From Bacteroidota bacterium (GTDB lineage Bacteria > Bacteroidota > Bacteroidia > Bacteroidales > VadinHA17), in the NCBI GenBank assembly GCA_006227095.1, contig SBFZ01000226.1:1-11500 (forward strand): a DNA stretch of 11,500 bases, read 5' to 3'. Below are positions 1-8,477 of the stretch, piece by piece. The stretch's first letter is position 1, and each line of letters begins with the position of its first letter. Below the pieces are notes generated by a model. The model saw only the letters and a list, made by a program, of their open reading frames with translations, did no database searches and was not told the DNA's origin. The translations under genes and the position numbers were made by a program.

Positions 1-5
1 TACAC

Positions 6-34
6 TTGTTTTTTTAAAATAATGGTTATTTTTG
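6..34 (+). promoter_or_regulatory. Putative Bacteroidota-type promoter of the ilv-leu operon
   Basis: TATTTTTG at 27-34 matches the Bacteroidetes -7 consensus TAnnTTTG exactly. A TTG at 6-8, 18 bases upstream, could be a reduced -33 element (consensus TTTG). Transcription would then start near 39-43, leaving only 10 to 14 bases before the leader peptide ATG at 53. The position, just ahead of a leader peptide and attenuator, supports the call. The -33 box is weak and sits at the window edge, so the assignment is inference from a short motif. Confidence 0.5.
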
Positions 35-52
35 CCAGCCACAGATAAGAAC

Positions 53-112
53 ATGAACCATACTTCACTCCTTATTATTGCCCTGTTTATTCTCATCGCT
101 ATTAGCGGATGA
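53..112 (+). CDS. Branched-chain amino acid operon leader peptide (attenuation)
   Basis: ATG at 53 opens a 19-codon frame ending in TGA at 110-112, with product MNHTSLLIIALFILIAISG. Residues 6, 7, 11 and 14 are Leu and residues 8, 9, 13, 15 and 17 are Ile, so nine of nineteen are branched-chain residues; Val is absent. Most of these codons are CTC, CTT and ATT. The peptide probably has no function of its own: its translation would sense charged leucyl- and isoleucyl-tRNA. The stop codon abuts the sequence that can form the antiterminator (113-120), so a ribosome reaching the stop would mask it. No strong Shine-Dalgarno is visible, only purine-rich AGATAAGAA just before the ATG. The frame was chosen on codon content and its geometry relative to the terminator. 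A hydrophobic micropeptide with another role is less likely. Confidence 0.8.
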   Translation: MNHTSLLIIALFILIAISG

Positions 113-160
113 CCGGGGAGTAATATATAGTGAGTATAAACAGATATAGAAGCTTCCCGG
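113..160 (+). promoter_or_regulatory. Antiterminator helix of the ilv-leu attenuator
   Basis: CCGGGGAG at 113-120 can pair over all eight bases with CTTCCCGG at 153-160, with one G-U pair. That second segment is also the 5' arm of the terminator, so the two structures exclude each other. Position 113 follows directly after the leader stop codon. A ribosome stalled on the Leu/Ile codons at 68-97 would leave 113-120 free to pair and let transcription into ilvD. A ribosome at the stop would cover it and allow termination. The pairing is seen in the sequence; the mechanism follows the classical attenuation model and is inference here. Confidence 0.75.
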
Positions 161-180
161 AAAACCGGGGAGCTTTTTTT
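150..180 (+). terminator. Intrinsic terminator (attenuator) ahead of ilvD
   Basis: An 11-base-pair stem pairs 150-160 (AAGCTTCCCGG) with 165-175 (CCGGGGAGCTT) across an AAAA loop, with a single G-U pair. It is followed by a run of seven T at 174-180. This is a strong Rho-independent terminator. It ends only 17 bases before the ilvD ATG and lies downstream of a Leu/Ile-rich leader frame. It therefore serves as a regulated attenuator of the operon and is unlikely to be the end of an upstream gene. Confidence 0.88.
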
Positions 181-198
181 ATGCAAATACGCCAGTGA
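181..198 (+). other. Possible five-codon minicistron overlapping the ilvD start
   Basis: ATG at 181, directly after the terminator T run, begins MQIRQ and stops at TGA 196-198, sharing one base with the ilvD ATG (TGATG). GGGGAG at 167-172, in the 3' arm of the terminator, sits eight bases before this ATG like a Shine-Dalgarno. This could deliver ribosomes to ilvD only when the terminator hairpin is not formed. The overlap is seen; function is speculative, since this phylum seldom uses Shine-Dalgarno pairing. Confidence 0.25.
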
Positions 199-2024
199 TG
201 ATAAGGGAACCCAGAAGCAAGCGTACAATGACCGGCAGGACTATGGCCGGAGCCAGGAGCCTCTGGCGGGCAAACGGCATGAAGGAAGAGCAGTTCGGCA
301 AACCGGTAATAGCCGTGGTTAACTCATTCTCGCAGTTCGTTCCGGGGCATGTGCATCTGCAGCAGGCAGGGCGCGTGATCAGGGAAGAGCTTGAACGACG
401 GGGACTGTTTGCAGCAGAATTCAATACCATAGCCATCGATGACGGAATAGCAATGGGGCACGGGGGAATGCTCTATTCACTCCCCTCACGTGACCTTATT
501 GCTGACAGCGTGGAGTATGTATGCAATGCACACTGTGCCGATGCGATGATATGCATCAGCAACTGCGACAAGATTACCCCCGGCATGCTGATGGCTGCCA
601 TGCGCCTCAATATTCCGGCACTGTTCGTTTCAGGCGGACCGATGGAAGCAGGTCTGTCAGCCGGCAGGGCAGTGGATCTGATTGACACGATGGTGGCGGC
701 AGCGGATGAATCAGTCTCCGGTGAAAGGCTCCTGGAACTCGAAAGATCTTCATGCCCCTCTTGCGGATCCTGTTCAGGAATGTTTACAGCCAACTCCATG
801 AACTGCCTTGCGGAGGCACTGGGACTGGCACTGCCCGGAAACGGGACAGTACTCGCAACTCATTCTGACAGGATGAAGATGTTCCGCAGGGGGGCTCAGC
901 TGATAGCTGATATGGCAGAAAAATATTACGGTGAGGGTGATGATTCCGTACTGCCACGCTCGATCGCCACCAGGGAGGCATTCATGAATGCAATGACCGT
1001 AGACATTGCCATGGGAGGGTCAACAAACACGGTACTCCATCTCCTGGCCATCGCCCATGAAGCAGGAGTTGACTTCACCATGAAGGATATTGACGCCCTT
1101 TCACGCCGTATTCCCAACGTTTGTAAGGTCTCCCCTGCCTCTTCATACCACGTTGAGGATGTCAACCGCGCGGGAGGGGTCTTTGCAATAATGGGAGAAC
1201 TCAGCAGGGCACAGTTGCTTGATACATCTGTTAACAGGGTTGACTATAAATCCCTCGGGGCAGCACTGTCTGACTGGGATATTATGAGTCCGGCGGTTCT
1301 GCCGGAGGCACTTGACCTCTTTCTCAGCGCCCCCGGGAGGTCAGCAAGGCCTGAGCCCTTTGCATCTGAAGCCAGGTATGTCTCACATGACACTGACAGG
1401 TCCGGGGGGGCAATAAGAGATACAGGCCACGCATACAGCAACGACGGGGGTCTGGCAGTACTGTACGGAAACCTGGCCACCGGAGGATGCATTGTGAAGA
1501 CGGCAGCAATTGACAGCACAATGATGAGATTCAGCGGGCCGGCTGTCGTATTCGAATCGCAGGAAGATGCAGTTGAGGGTATCCTGGGCGGCATGGTCAA
1601 AGAGGGTGATGTGGTGGTGATAAGATACGAGGGGCCCCGCGGCGGCCCGGGGATGCAGGAGATGCTGTATCCTACCTCATACCTCAAATCCAGGGGGCTT
1701 GACCGACGGTGCGCCCTTGTCACTGACGGCCGCTTCTCCGGGGGTTCGGCTGGCCTGTCGGCGGGGCATATATCCCCCGAGGCCGCCGCGGGCGGAACAA
1801 TAGCCCTGGTGCATAACGGCGACAGGATAATGATTGACATACCTGCACGCACCATAAGCCTGGCAGTCGATGACACAGTCCTGGAGTTAAGACGCATGTC
1901 GCAGGAAGCCAGGGGCACAGCAGCCTTTACCCCTGACAAAAGAACCAGGGCAGTATCAGGTTCACTGAAGGTTTATGCAGCTCATGTCAGCTCCGCAGAC
2001 AGGGGCGCTATAAGGGAAATTTAA
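198..2024 (+). CDS. ilvD: Dihydroxy-acid dehydratase
   Basis: This enzyme removes water from 2,3-dihydroxy-isovalerate and 2,3-dihydroxy-3-methylvalerate, giving the 2-oxo acid precursors of valine (and leucine) and isoleucine in the cytoplasm. The protein has 608 residues, close to E. coli IlvD. The N-terminal signature [17 protein letters not shown] is complete. Iron-sulfur cysteines appear in NCDKITPGM (Cys about 123) and [13 protein letters not shown] (Cys about 192). [25 protein letters not shown] active-site sequence lies near the C-terminus. The first motif reads FVPGHVHL, without the extra cysteine (PCNxHL) of the [2Fe-2S] plant and mycobacterial enzymes, so an oxygen-labile [4Fe-4S] cluster like that of E. 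coli is inferred. ATG 198 was preferred; a GTG at 195 in the same frame adds one residue. It is the first structural gene after the attenuator and ends 15 bases before ilvB. Confidence 0.97.
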   Translation: MIREPRSKRTMTGRTMAGARSLWRANGMKEEQFGKPVIAVVNSFSQFVPGHVHLQQAGRVIREELERRGLFAAEFNTIAIDDGIAMGHGGMLYSLPSRDLIADSVEYVCNAHCADAMICISNCDKITPGMLMAAMRLNIPALFVSGGPMEAGLSAGRAVDLIDTMVAAADESVSGERLLELERSSCPSCGSCSGMFTANSMNCLAEALGLALPGNGTVLATHSDRMKMFRRGAQLIADMAEKYYGEGDDSVLPRSIATREAFMNAMTVDIAMGGSTNTVLHLLAIAHEAGVDFTMKDIDALSRRIPNVCKVSPASSYHVEDVNRAGGVFAIMGELSRAQLLDTSVNRVDYKSLGAALSDWDIMSPAVLPEALDLFLSAPGRSARPEPFASEARYVSHDTDRSGGAIRDTGHAYSNDGGLAVLYGNLATGGCIVKTAAIDSTMMRFSGPAVVFESQEDAVEGILGGMVKEGDVVVIRYEGPRGGPGMQEMLYPTSYLKSRGLDRRCALVTDGRFSGGSAGLSAGHISPEAAAGGTIALVHNGDRIMIDIPARTISLAVDDTVLELRRMSQEARGTAAFTPDKRTRAVSGSLKVYAAHVSSADRGAIREI

Positions 2025-2039
2025 AAAGATATCAGGCGA

Positions 2040-3806
2040 ATGAAAAAGAACAACAACAATACGGTACCCGGCGACGCCGGACCTGTTGCCACGTCAGGAG
2101 TCCGCACTGAGGTCACCGGTGCCGAAGCACTTCTGAAAGCACTTGTTGAAGAGGGTGTTGATACAATCTTTGGTTACCCCGGCGGTGCCATAATGCCCGT
2201 CTATGACAAGCTGCTCGACTACAGCGACAGCCTCAGGCATATACTTACGAGGCATGAGCAGGGGGCAGCACATGCCGCCCAGGCCTATGCCATGGTCACC
2301 GGCAGGCCAGGGGTATGCTTTGCCACCTCCGGTCCGGGAGCCACCAACCTGGTGACAGGAATTGCCAATGCTTTCCTTGACTCGGTACCGGTGGTCTTCA
2401 TCACCGCACAGGTGACGTCATCACTGATAGGCACTGATGCATTCCAGGAGACTGATATCCTGGGTATCTCCATGCCTGTCACCAAATGGAACGCACAGGT
2501 GAAGAATGCCGCAGAGATACCTGAAGTCATTGCCCGTGCATTTTATATTGCCCGTACCGGGAGGCCCGGTCCGGTACTGGTTGACATAGCAAAGGATGCA
2601 CAGTTTGAAAGCATGACCTTCCGTTACAGCAAATGCACCTACATCCGTAGCTATAATCCGGCTAATCCACTCATCGGCAGGGATATTGAATCAGCAGCAG
2701 TCATGATCAACCATGCAGAGAGGCCACTGATACTTGCCGGCCACGGCGTGATCATCTCGGGTGCCGTGGCGGAACTGAAGGCGCTTGCAGAAAAAGGGGG
2801 AATACCCGTTGCTGTAACCCTGCCCGGGATACCGGCTTTCAGCCATGACCACAGGCTCTTCGCAGGGATGCTGGGCATGCACGGCAACTATGCACCCAAC
2901 GTGCTCACCAACAGGGCCGACCTGATCATAGCTGCGGGAATGCGGTTCGATGACCGTGTCACCGGCAACCTCAAGAAATATGCTCCGCAGGCAAGGGTGA
3001 TACATATTGACATAGACAGGGCAGAGATTGACAAGAATGTCAGGGCTGACATCGGAATCAACGGTGATGCGAGGGAGGTCCTGACTGCAATGCTGCCACA
3101 TATCAGGGAAAAAAAGAGGGAGGAATGGATACGGGAATTCCGCATCCTTGACCGGACGGAGAACGAAAAGGTCATTAAGCCGGAAACCGAGCCCGGGAAA
3201 GGAGAACTTAAGATGGGCGAAGTGGTAAAAGTAATCTCGGAGCTCGCCGGAAGAAATACGGTGGTGGTAACCGACGTTGGTCAGCACCAGATGGCTGTGG
3301 CTCGCTATTACCGCTTTACTGACAGCAATACCCTCGTTACCTCCGGAGGTATGGGAACAATGGGATTCGGCCTGCCGGCCGCCATGGGTGCTGCCACCGG
3401 TACCACTGACCGTCCGGTAATAGCCTTCATAGGCGACGGAGGCTTCCAGATGACCGTTCAGGAACTGGGAACAATAATGCAGTACCGCATCCCTGTGAAA
3501 ATAGTTCTTCTGAACAACAGCTTCCTGGGCATGGTGCGCCAGTGGCAGGAAATGTTCTTCAACAGCCGCTATGCCTCCACAGAGATGGTCAACCCCGACT
3601 TTGTAACACTGGCTTCTGCCTATGGCATACCGGCACGAAAGATAAACAGGCGTGAAGAGCTGAAAGAGGCAACCTCTGAGATGCTCGCATCAGAAGGCCC
3701 GTTCATCCTGGTTGCAGAGGTCAGCCGTATAGCAAATATCCTCCCGATGGTTGAACCGGGAGCATCAGTATCCGAAGTTACACTTACATACAGCAGCAAA
3801 TCATGA
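2040..3806 (+). CDS. ilvB: Acetolactate synthase, catalytic (large) subunit
   Basis: This ThDP enzyme condenses two pyruvates to 2-acetolactate (Val/Leu), or pyruvate with 2-oxobutanoate to 2-aceto-2-hydroxybutanoate (Ile). The 588-residue protein shows the usual three-domain order. The N-terminal pyrimidine-binding domain has FGYPGGAIMPVYD (44-56) and the catalytic glutamate Glu73 in RHEQGAAHAAQAYA. A central FAD-binding-type domain follows. The C-terminal pyrophosphate domain carries GDGGF (465-469) and NNSFLGM (492-498), where Asp466 and Asn493 would bind Mg. Presence of the middle domain motifs and a partner IlvN makes this the biosynthetic enzyme and not a catabolic acetolactate synthase. 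A short Asn-rich extension (residues 4-7) precedes the conserved part. Its stop overlaps the ilvN start in ATGA, which suggests translational coupling and balanced subunit levels. Confidence 0.97.
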   Translation: MKKNNNNTVPGDAGPVATSGVRTEVTGAEALLKALVEEGVDTIFGYPGGAIMPVYDKLLDYSDSLRHILTRHEQGAAHAAQAYAMVTGRPGVCFATSGPGATNLVTGIANAFLDSVPVVFITAQVTSSLIGTDAFQETDILGISMPVTKWNAQVKNAAEIPEVIARAFYIARTGRPGPVLVDIAKDAQFESMTFRYSKCTYIRSYNPANPLIGRDIESAAVMINHAERPLILAGHGVIISGAVAELKALAEKGGIPVAVTLPGIPAFSHDHRLFAGMLGMHGNYAPNVLTNRADLIIAAGMRFDDRVTGNLKKYAPQARVIHIDIDRAEIDKNVRADIGINGDAREVLTAMLPHIREKKREEWIREFRILDRTENEKVIKPETEPGKGELKMGEVVKVISELAGRNTVVVTDVGQHQMAVARYYRFTDSNTLVTSGGMGTMGFGLPAAMGAATGTTDRPVIAFIGDGGFQMTVQELGTIMQYRIPVKIVLLNNSFLGMVRQWQEMFFNSRYASTEMVNPDFVTLASAYGIPARKINRREELKEATSEMLASEGPFILVAEVSRIANILPMVEPGASVSEVTLTYSSKS

Positions 3807-4363
3807 AACAGGAATTTACAATAACTCTGTTCAGCGAAAACCATATCGGTATCCTCAGCCGGATAACCCTGATCCTGACACGCAGGCAGATAAATATTGA
3901 AAGTATAACTGCATCTGAATCAGCCGTATCGGGCGTGCACATGCTTACGATGGTAGTGCGCACCACCCCTGAGATGGTACAGAAAATCTCACGGCAGATA
4001 GAAAAGGTGGTTGATGTGCTCAAGGTCTTTGTTCACACATCATCTGAAATAATATGCCAGGAAATGGCTCTCTACAAGGTCACCACCAGGGGCCTGATGT
4101 CAGGAAGCATGATCGGTGACATTGTAAGGAAATACCACGCAACCATACTTGAAGTGACACCCGAGTACATGGTTGTGGAAAAGAGCGGTACCAGGGCAGA
4201 GATTAAGGAACTGCTCTCGTTGCTTGAACCATGCGGGGTGCTGCAGTTTGTCAGCTCGGGCCGGGTGGCAGTCACACGGCAGGTGAAGGAGCTGAATGCC
4301 TATCTCCGTGAGATGGATGAGGCTCACAGAACAAGGAAGGAAGCACTTGAATTTTACAATTGA
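3803..4363 (+). CDS. ilvN: Acetolactate synthase, regulatory (small) subunit
   Basis: This subunit activates IlvB and gives it feedback control. The 186-residue protein starts with an ACT domain (about residues 3-75: ITLFSENHIGILSRITLIL and INIESITASE), followed by a small-subunit C-terminal domain with VTTRGL and VRKYHATILEVTPEYMVVE. Gly16 and Asn31 line up with Gly14 and Asn29 of E. coli IlvH, which are needed for valine inhibition, so valine sensitivity is inferred. The length exceeds the minimal E. coli IlvN (about 96) and resembles IlvH-type long subunits, with a charged C-terminal tail (about 165-186). The ATG overlaps the ilvB stop by four bases. The next gene, ilvC, starts 29 bases after the stop, with no terminator or other gene between. 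Confidence 0.95.
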   Translation: MKQEFTITLFSENHIGILSRITLILTRRQINIESITASESAVSGVHMLTMVVRTTPEMVQKISRQIEKVVDVLKVFVHTSSEIICQEMALYKVTTRGLMSGSMIGDIVRKYHATILEVTPEYMVVEKSGTRAEIKELLSLLEPCGVLQFVSSGRVAVTRQVKELNAYLREMDEAHRTRKEALEFYN

Positions 4364-4392
4364 ATTAAACACTAACCTAACAGATATTCATT

Positions 4393-5442
4393 ATGGCACA
4401 GATTGATTTTGGAGGAGTAGTTGAGAATGTGGTAACCAGGCAGGAATTTCCGCTGTCAAAAGCCCGCGAGGTACTTAAGGATGAGGTTGTTGCAGTTATT
4501 GGTTACGGTGTCCAGGGGCCGGCACAGGCCATGAACATGCGTGACAATGGCATCAACGTGATTGTCGGGCAGGCACCGGAATTCAGGGCAGACTGGGACC
4601 GGGCAGTGGCAGACGGGTTTGTTCCCGGTGTTTCACTCTTCACCGTTGAGGAGGCGGCTGCCCGCGGCACCGTAATACAGTACCTGGTATCAGACGCTGC
4701 CCAGAGGTTGCTCTGGCCGGTGATCAGGCCATTCCTCACCACCGGTAAGGCCCTTTACTTTTCTCATGGCTTCTCGGTGACATACAAACAGCATACCGGC
4801 GTGATACCCCCGCCTGACATTGATGTGATCCTTTGTGCCCCGAAGGGCTCAGGCACCAGCGTCAGGCGCAACTTCCTCGCAGGAGCGGGAATCAATTCAA
4901 GCTTCTCGGTATTTCAGGATCACACAGGCAGGGCCGAAGAGAGGGTGATAGCCCTCGGGATAGCCATCGGTTCAGGATACCTGTTCCCCACCACATTTGA
5001 AAAGGAGGTCTACAGTGATCTTACCGGTGAACGGGGTGTGCTGATGGGAGCCCTCGAAGGGATAATGGAAGCACAGTACGAGGTGCTGCGCGAAAACGGA
5101 CACTCACCTTCCGAGGCATTCAATGAGACGGTTGAGGAGCTGACACAGAGCCTGATCAGGCTTGTTGACGAGAAAGGTATGGACTGGATGTATGCCAACT
5201 GCAGCGCCACGGCACAACGGGGCGCACTCGACTGGAAACCACGGTTCAGGGAGGCTACCCTCCCCGTATTCAGGGATCTGTATGCAAAAGTAAGTTCCGG
5301 CGAAGAGTGCGTCAGGGTGCTCACCTCAACCGGCGCTCCCGGCTACAGGGAACAGCTCAATGCAGAACTGGCAGAGATGGGATCATCCGAGCTCTGGAGA
5401 GCAGGTGCGGCCGTAAGAAAACTGAGACCTGAAAACAAATAA
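4393..5442 (+). CDS. ilvC: Ketol-acid reductoisomerase, class I
   Basis: This enzyme isomerises and reduces 2-acetolactate and 2-aceto-2-hydroxybutanoate to the dihydroxy acids used by IlvD. At 349 residues it fits the short class I form. Seen in order are the Rossmann motif [10 protein letters not shown] (37-46), the cofactor loop at 59-68, SHGF (124-127), [10 protein letters not shown] (149-158), the Mg ligands Asp209 and Glu213 in SDLTGERG, Glu245 and Glu249 in [11 protein letters not shown], and Ser271 in [13 protein letters not shown]. The C-terminal RKLRPENK and the N-terminal MAQIDFGG are those of Bacteroidetes enzymes as I remember them. The loop between Gly59 and Trp68 reads QAPEFRAD. 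It is longer than the common forms, lacks the usual early Arg/Lys and ends in Asp where NADPH enzymes usually have Ser, so use of NADH is possible. leuA follows 16 bases downstream. Confidence 0.96.
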   Translation: MAQIDFGGVVENVVTRQEFPLSKAREVLKDEVVAVIGYGVQGPAQAMNMRDNGINVIVGQAPEFRADWDRAVADGFVPGVSLFTVEEAAARGTVIQYLVSDAAQRLLWPVIRPFLTTGKALYFSHGFSVTYKQHTGVIPPPDIDVILCAPKGSGTSVRRNFLAGAGINSSFSVFQDHTGRAEERVIALGIAIGSGYLFPTTFEKEVYSDLTGERGVLMGALEGIMEAQYEVLRENGHSPSEAFNETVEELTQSLIRLVDEKGMDWMYANCSATAQRGALDWKPRFREATLPVFRDLYAKVSSGEECVRVLTSTGAPGYREQLNAELAEMGSSELWRAGAAVRKLRPENK

Positions 5443-5458
5443 CCCCGGAACGGAAATC

Positions 5459-6976
5459 ATGGACAAAGACAGGGTAATAATTTTTGATACCACCCTCCGT
5501 GACGGAGAACAGGTACCGGGCTGTCAGCTCAATACCGTTGAAAAGATCGAAGTGGCAAAGGCACTCGAGGCACTGGGTGTAGATGTAATTGAGGCCGGGT
5601 TTCCGGTCTCCAGCCCGGGCGACTTTCTCTCGGTGGTTGAGATATCGAAGGCTGTAAGGGAACCGGTCATCTGTGCCCTCACCAGGGCCGTGAAGAAAGA
5701 CATTGAAGTGGCTGCCGAAGCCCTGCAGTACGCTGAAAGAAAGCGGATACACACAGGCATCGGAACATCGCCGTGGCATATCCAGTACAAGATCCGGACA
5801 ACCCCGGAGGAGATTATCAAAAGGGCGGTTGATGCAGTCAAATATGCCAGGAAATTCACCGATGACGTGGAATTCTATGCGGAAGATGCAGGCCGCAGTG
5901 AAAATGAGTATCTCGCCAGGGTGACGGAGGCGGTGATCAATGCAGGTGCCACCGTGGTTAACATACCGGATACAACAGGTTACTGCCTGCCTGAAGAATA
6001 TGGCAGGAAGATCAGGTACCTCATGGAGAACGTCCCCAACATTGACCGCGCAATCATTTCAACACATTGCCACAATGATCTCGGCATGGCTACGGCAAAC
6101 ACCATGATGGGACTGATCAACGGTGCACGCCAGGCGGAGGTGACAATCAACGGCATAGGTGAGAGGGCAGGCAACACCTCGCTCGAGGAGGTGGCCATGA
6201 TTATTAAAAGCCACCATGATCTTAATCTCACAACCGGCATCAAACCAAAGCTTATCTTCAGCACCAGCAGGCTGGTCTCCACACTTATGAGCATGCCTGT
6301 CCAGCCCAACAAGGCCATCGTCGGCCGCAATGCCTTTGCACATTCCTCAGGCATACATCAGGACGGAGTGCTGAAGAAGCGTGAAAACTATGAGATAATT
6401 GACCCGAAGGAGGTAGGTGTAAGGGAGTCGTCAATTATCCTTACCGCCAGGAGCGGCAGGGCAGCACTTAATCACAGGCTCGAGTCACTTGGCATTGAGC
6501 TGGGCAAGGAGGAACTCGACGAGATCTATCACCGCTTCCTTATGCTGGCTGACAAAAAGAAAGAGATCAATGATGAAGATATCAGGATACTGTCAGGTGA
6601 GGTCTTCCGGGGAGAAAAGCGTCTCAAGCTGGAGTCGCTGCAGGTTCTGTGCGGCAACTCGGTGACACCTGTAGCCACTGTCCGCATCCGGGTCAACGGC
6701 GAGGTGCATACCTCCACGGCTCCCGGCAACGGGCCCATCGATGCTGCCTTCACCGCCGTGAAGCACCTGATTCATGAGAACGTTCACCTGGAGGAGTTCC
6801 TCATACAGGCCATTACCAGGGGGAGTGATGACATGGGAAAGGTTCACATCCAGGTTGAGCATGCGGGAAACATCTATTACGGCTTCTCGGCAAATACTGA
6901 TATAGTTACTGCATCAGTCGAGGCATTCATCGATGCAATTTCAAAGATAGACAATGAGCGGAAAGACACTCTTTGA
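5459..6976 (+). CDS. leuA: 2-isopropylmalate synthase
   Basis: This enzyme performs the first step of leucine synthesis, joining acetyl-CoA and 2-oxoisovalerate. The 505-residue protein has an N-terminal TIM barrel with [13 protein letters not shown] (Arg14, Asp15), [23 protein letters not shown], the metal-binding HCHND (His203, His205) and [15 protein letters not shown] linker follows ([17 protein letters not shown]), then the leucine-binding regulatory domain from about residue 391 to 500 ([26 protein letters not shown]). It is a full-length feedback-regulated type. It belongs to a different subgroup from the cimA product further down, which lacks [11 protein letters not shown] and NAFAHSSG and has its own motifs. 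The reading frame runs 23 bases into leuC, and the last dozen residues extend beyond the usual end of the family. Confidence 0.95.
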   Translation: MDKDRVIIFDTTLRDGEQVPGCQLNTVEKIEVAKALEALGVDVIEAGFPVSSPGDFLSVVEISKAVREPVICALTRAVKKDIEVAAEALQYAERKRIHTGIGTSPWHIQYKIRTTPEEIIKRAVDAVKYARKFTDDVEFYAEDAGRSENEYLARVTEAVINAGATVVNIPDTTGYCLPEEYGRKIRYLMENVPNIDRAIISTHCHNDLGMATANTMMGLINGARQAEVTINGIGERAGNTSLEEVAMIIKSHHDLNLTTGIKPKLIFSTSRLVSTLMSMPVQPNKAIVGRNAFAHSSGIHQDGVLKKRENYEIIDPKEVGVRESSIILTARSGRAALNHRLESLGIELGKEELDEIYHRFLMLADKKKEINDEDIRILSGEVFRGEKRLKLESLQVLCGNSVTPVATVRIRVNGEVHTSTAPGNGPIDAAFTAVKHLIHENVHLEEFLIQAITRGSDDMGKVHIQVEHAGNIYYGFSANTDIVTASVEAFIDAISKIDNERKDTL

Positions 6977-8372
6977 CAGGATATGGGATGCCCACGTGGT
7001 AAGGTCAGTCACCGGGGGACCGGATGTTCTGTATATTGACCGTCACTACATCCATGAGGTGACAAGCCCTCAGGCTTTCAGTGGCCTGAGGGAGAGAGGC
7101 ATCAGCGTACTCAGGCCCGGGAGGACCATCGCCACCGCAGACCATAACATCCCCACCTTAAACCAGCATCTCCCCATTGCCGATCCTGTCTCGCGGAACC
7201 AGGTGGAGACCCTTGAGGAAAACTGCCGTACCGGTGGAATAAAATACTTCGGGATGGGTGATCCGGGGAATGGCATCGTTCATGTCACCGGACCGGAGCA
7301 GGGGTATACCCTTCCGGGAATGACAATCGTCTGTGGCGACAGCCATACATCAACCCACGGAGCCTTCGGCACAATAGCCTTTGGCATCGGCACCAGCGAA
7401 GTGGAGATGGTGCTGGCTACACAATGCCTCCTCCAGTCAAGGCCGAAGCAGATGAGGATCACTGTAAAGGGTAAACTGCGGGAAGGAGTCACCTCAAAGG
7501 ATCTGATACTTTACATCATCGCCTCACTTGGTACCGGAGGAGCCACGGGATATTTCGTGGAATATGCAGGTGAGGCTGTCAGGAGACTGAGCATGGAGTC
7601 ACGGATGACTGTTTGCAATATGAGCATCGAGATGGGAGCCCGCGGCGGACTCATTGCCCCTGATGAGGTTACCTTCAACTGGCTGGCACAGATACCTTCC
7701 GTATCTGAAAACCGTGAATTCGCCCGCCTGGTTCATGAGTGGCACTCTCTCAGGAGTGACCGCGGAGCACACTTCGACAGGGAGGTCACTTTTGATGCCT
7801 CTGAGGTACCACCTATGATAACCTACGGCACGAGTCCCGGCATGGGAATGGCTGTTGACGGTACCATCCCAACGCCTGAAGAGTCAGCCTCCTCAGCGCA
7901 ATCTGCCAGCGGTTCATATCTCAAATCTCTTGACTATATGGGATTCAAACCCGGAATGAGACTTCTGGGTCACCCGATCGACTATGTCTTTCTCGGGAGC
8001 TGTACCAACGGCCGCATAGAAGACCTGAGGCTCTTTACAGAAGCTGTTGCAGGAAAGAAAAAAGCTGCCGGAGTCACCGCCCTGATTGTGCCGGGGTCAC
8101 AGCAGGTTGCAAGGCAGGCTGAACGTGAAGGACTGACTGAGACACTCAGGCTGGCCGGATTTGAGATGAGACAACCGGGTTGCTCATCATGCCTGGCAAT
8201 GAATGAAGACAAGATCCCTGCAGGCAAATATGCGGTCTCAACTTCAAACCGAAACTTCGAGGGAAGACAGGGACCGGGGGCGAGAACGTTGCTGGCCGGC
8301 CCGCTTGTAGCAGCAGCAGCGGCAATAACCGGGAGAATAACAGACCCGAGGGAACTGAACTGGCTGCAGTGA
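6954..8372 (+). CDS. leuC: 3-isopropylmalate dehydratase, large subunit
   Basis: With LeuD this aconitase-family protein converts 2-isopropylmalate to 3-isopropylmalate. It probably also converts citramalate to 3-methylmalate, given the neighbouring cimA. The 472-residue length is typical of bacterial LeuC. The start is fixed by the conserved [13 protein letters not shown], which begins at residue 4. [12 protein letters not shown] lies at 128-139. The [4Fe-4S] ligands are Cys350 in [11 protein letters not shown] and Cys410 and Cys413 in GCSSCLAMN, and [17 protein letters not shown] is the bacterial form of that segment. The ATG lies 23 bases upstream of the end of leuA in another frame, which suggests coupled translation. 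A 105-base gap follows before leuD, the largest in the operon. Confidence 0.96.
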   Translation: MSGKTLFDRIWDAHVVRSVTGGPDVLYIDRHYIHEVTSPQAFSGLRERGISVLRPGRTIATADHNIPTLNQHLPIADPVSRNQVETLEENCRTGGIKYFGMGDPGNGIVHVTGPEQGYTLPGMTIVCGDSHTSTHGAFGTIAFGIGTSEVEMVLATQCLLQSRPKQMRITVKGKLREGVTSKDLILYIIASLGTGGATGYFVEYAGEAVRRLSMESRMTVCNMSIEMGARGGLIAPDEVTFNWLAQIPSVSENREFARLVHEWHSLRSDRGAHFDREVTFDASEVPPMITYGTSPGMGMAVDGTIPTPEESASSAQSASGSYLKSLDYMGFKPGMRLLGHPIDYVFLGSCTNGRIEDLRLFTEAVAGKKKAAGVTALIVPGSQQVARQAEREGLTETLRLAGFEMRQPGCSSCLAMNEDKIPAGKYAVSTSNRNFEGRQGPGARTLLAGPLVAAAAAITGRITDPRELNWLQ

Positions 8373-8477
8373 ATAAGGAAAACCGAAACTCTGAAACCGG
8401 AATGATCAGGAAAAAACCAGAGCATTTGATTATCGGACTTCATAAAAATTTTAAACTCCGGAAAAATCCATTAACTG
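8373..8477 (+). other. leuC-leuD intergenic stretch
   Basis: This is the only sizeable gap in the operon and is richer in A and T than the genes. No terminator hairpin with a T run was found. A TTTG at 8425-8428 and an AT-rich patch at 8443-8455 loosely recall an internal promoter, but the -7 motif is not matched. One frame stays open across the whole gap, from a GTG at 8369 that overlaps the leuC stop to a TGA at 8504-8506 inside leuD (45 codons, Lys-rich). I see no family resemblance in it and do not call it a gene. Confidence 0.4.

Noticed and set aside
22..48. Eight-codon frame MVIFASHR ahead of the leader peptide
   Set aside because: It overlaps the putative -7 element at 27-34 and lies upstream of the likely transcription start, so it would not be in the transcript. 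It holds only one Val and one Ile.
195..197. GTG start for ilvD, three bases upstream of the ATG
   Set aside because: It adds a single residue. ATG 198 fits the family N-terminus equally well and forms the TGATG overlap, so ATG was preferred, although GTG cannot be excluded.
1629..1653. GC-rich inverted repeat inside ilvD that could form a hairpin
   Set aside because: It encodes the conserved Gly-Pro-Arg-Gly-Gly-Pro-Gly segment of dihydroxy-acid dehydratase and has no T run after it, so protein constraint explains it.
1244..1939. 231-codon open frame on the minus strand within ilvD
   Set aside because: It is fully antisense to conserved ilvD sequence and its translation shows no recognisable domain. 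Such frames are expected in GC-rich genes.
2691..3287. 198-codon open frame on the minus strand within ilvB
   Set aside because: It is antisense to well-conserved ilvB and has no family features of its own.
8425..8455. Possible internal promoter before leuD
   Set aside because: A TTTG is present, but no TAnnTTTG lies at the right distance. The AT-rich patch alone is not enough support.
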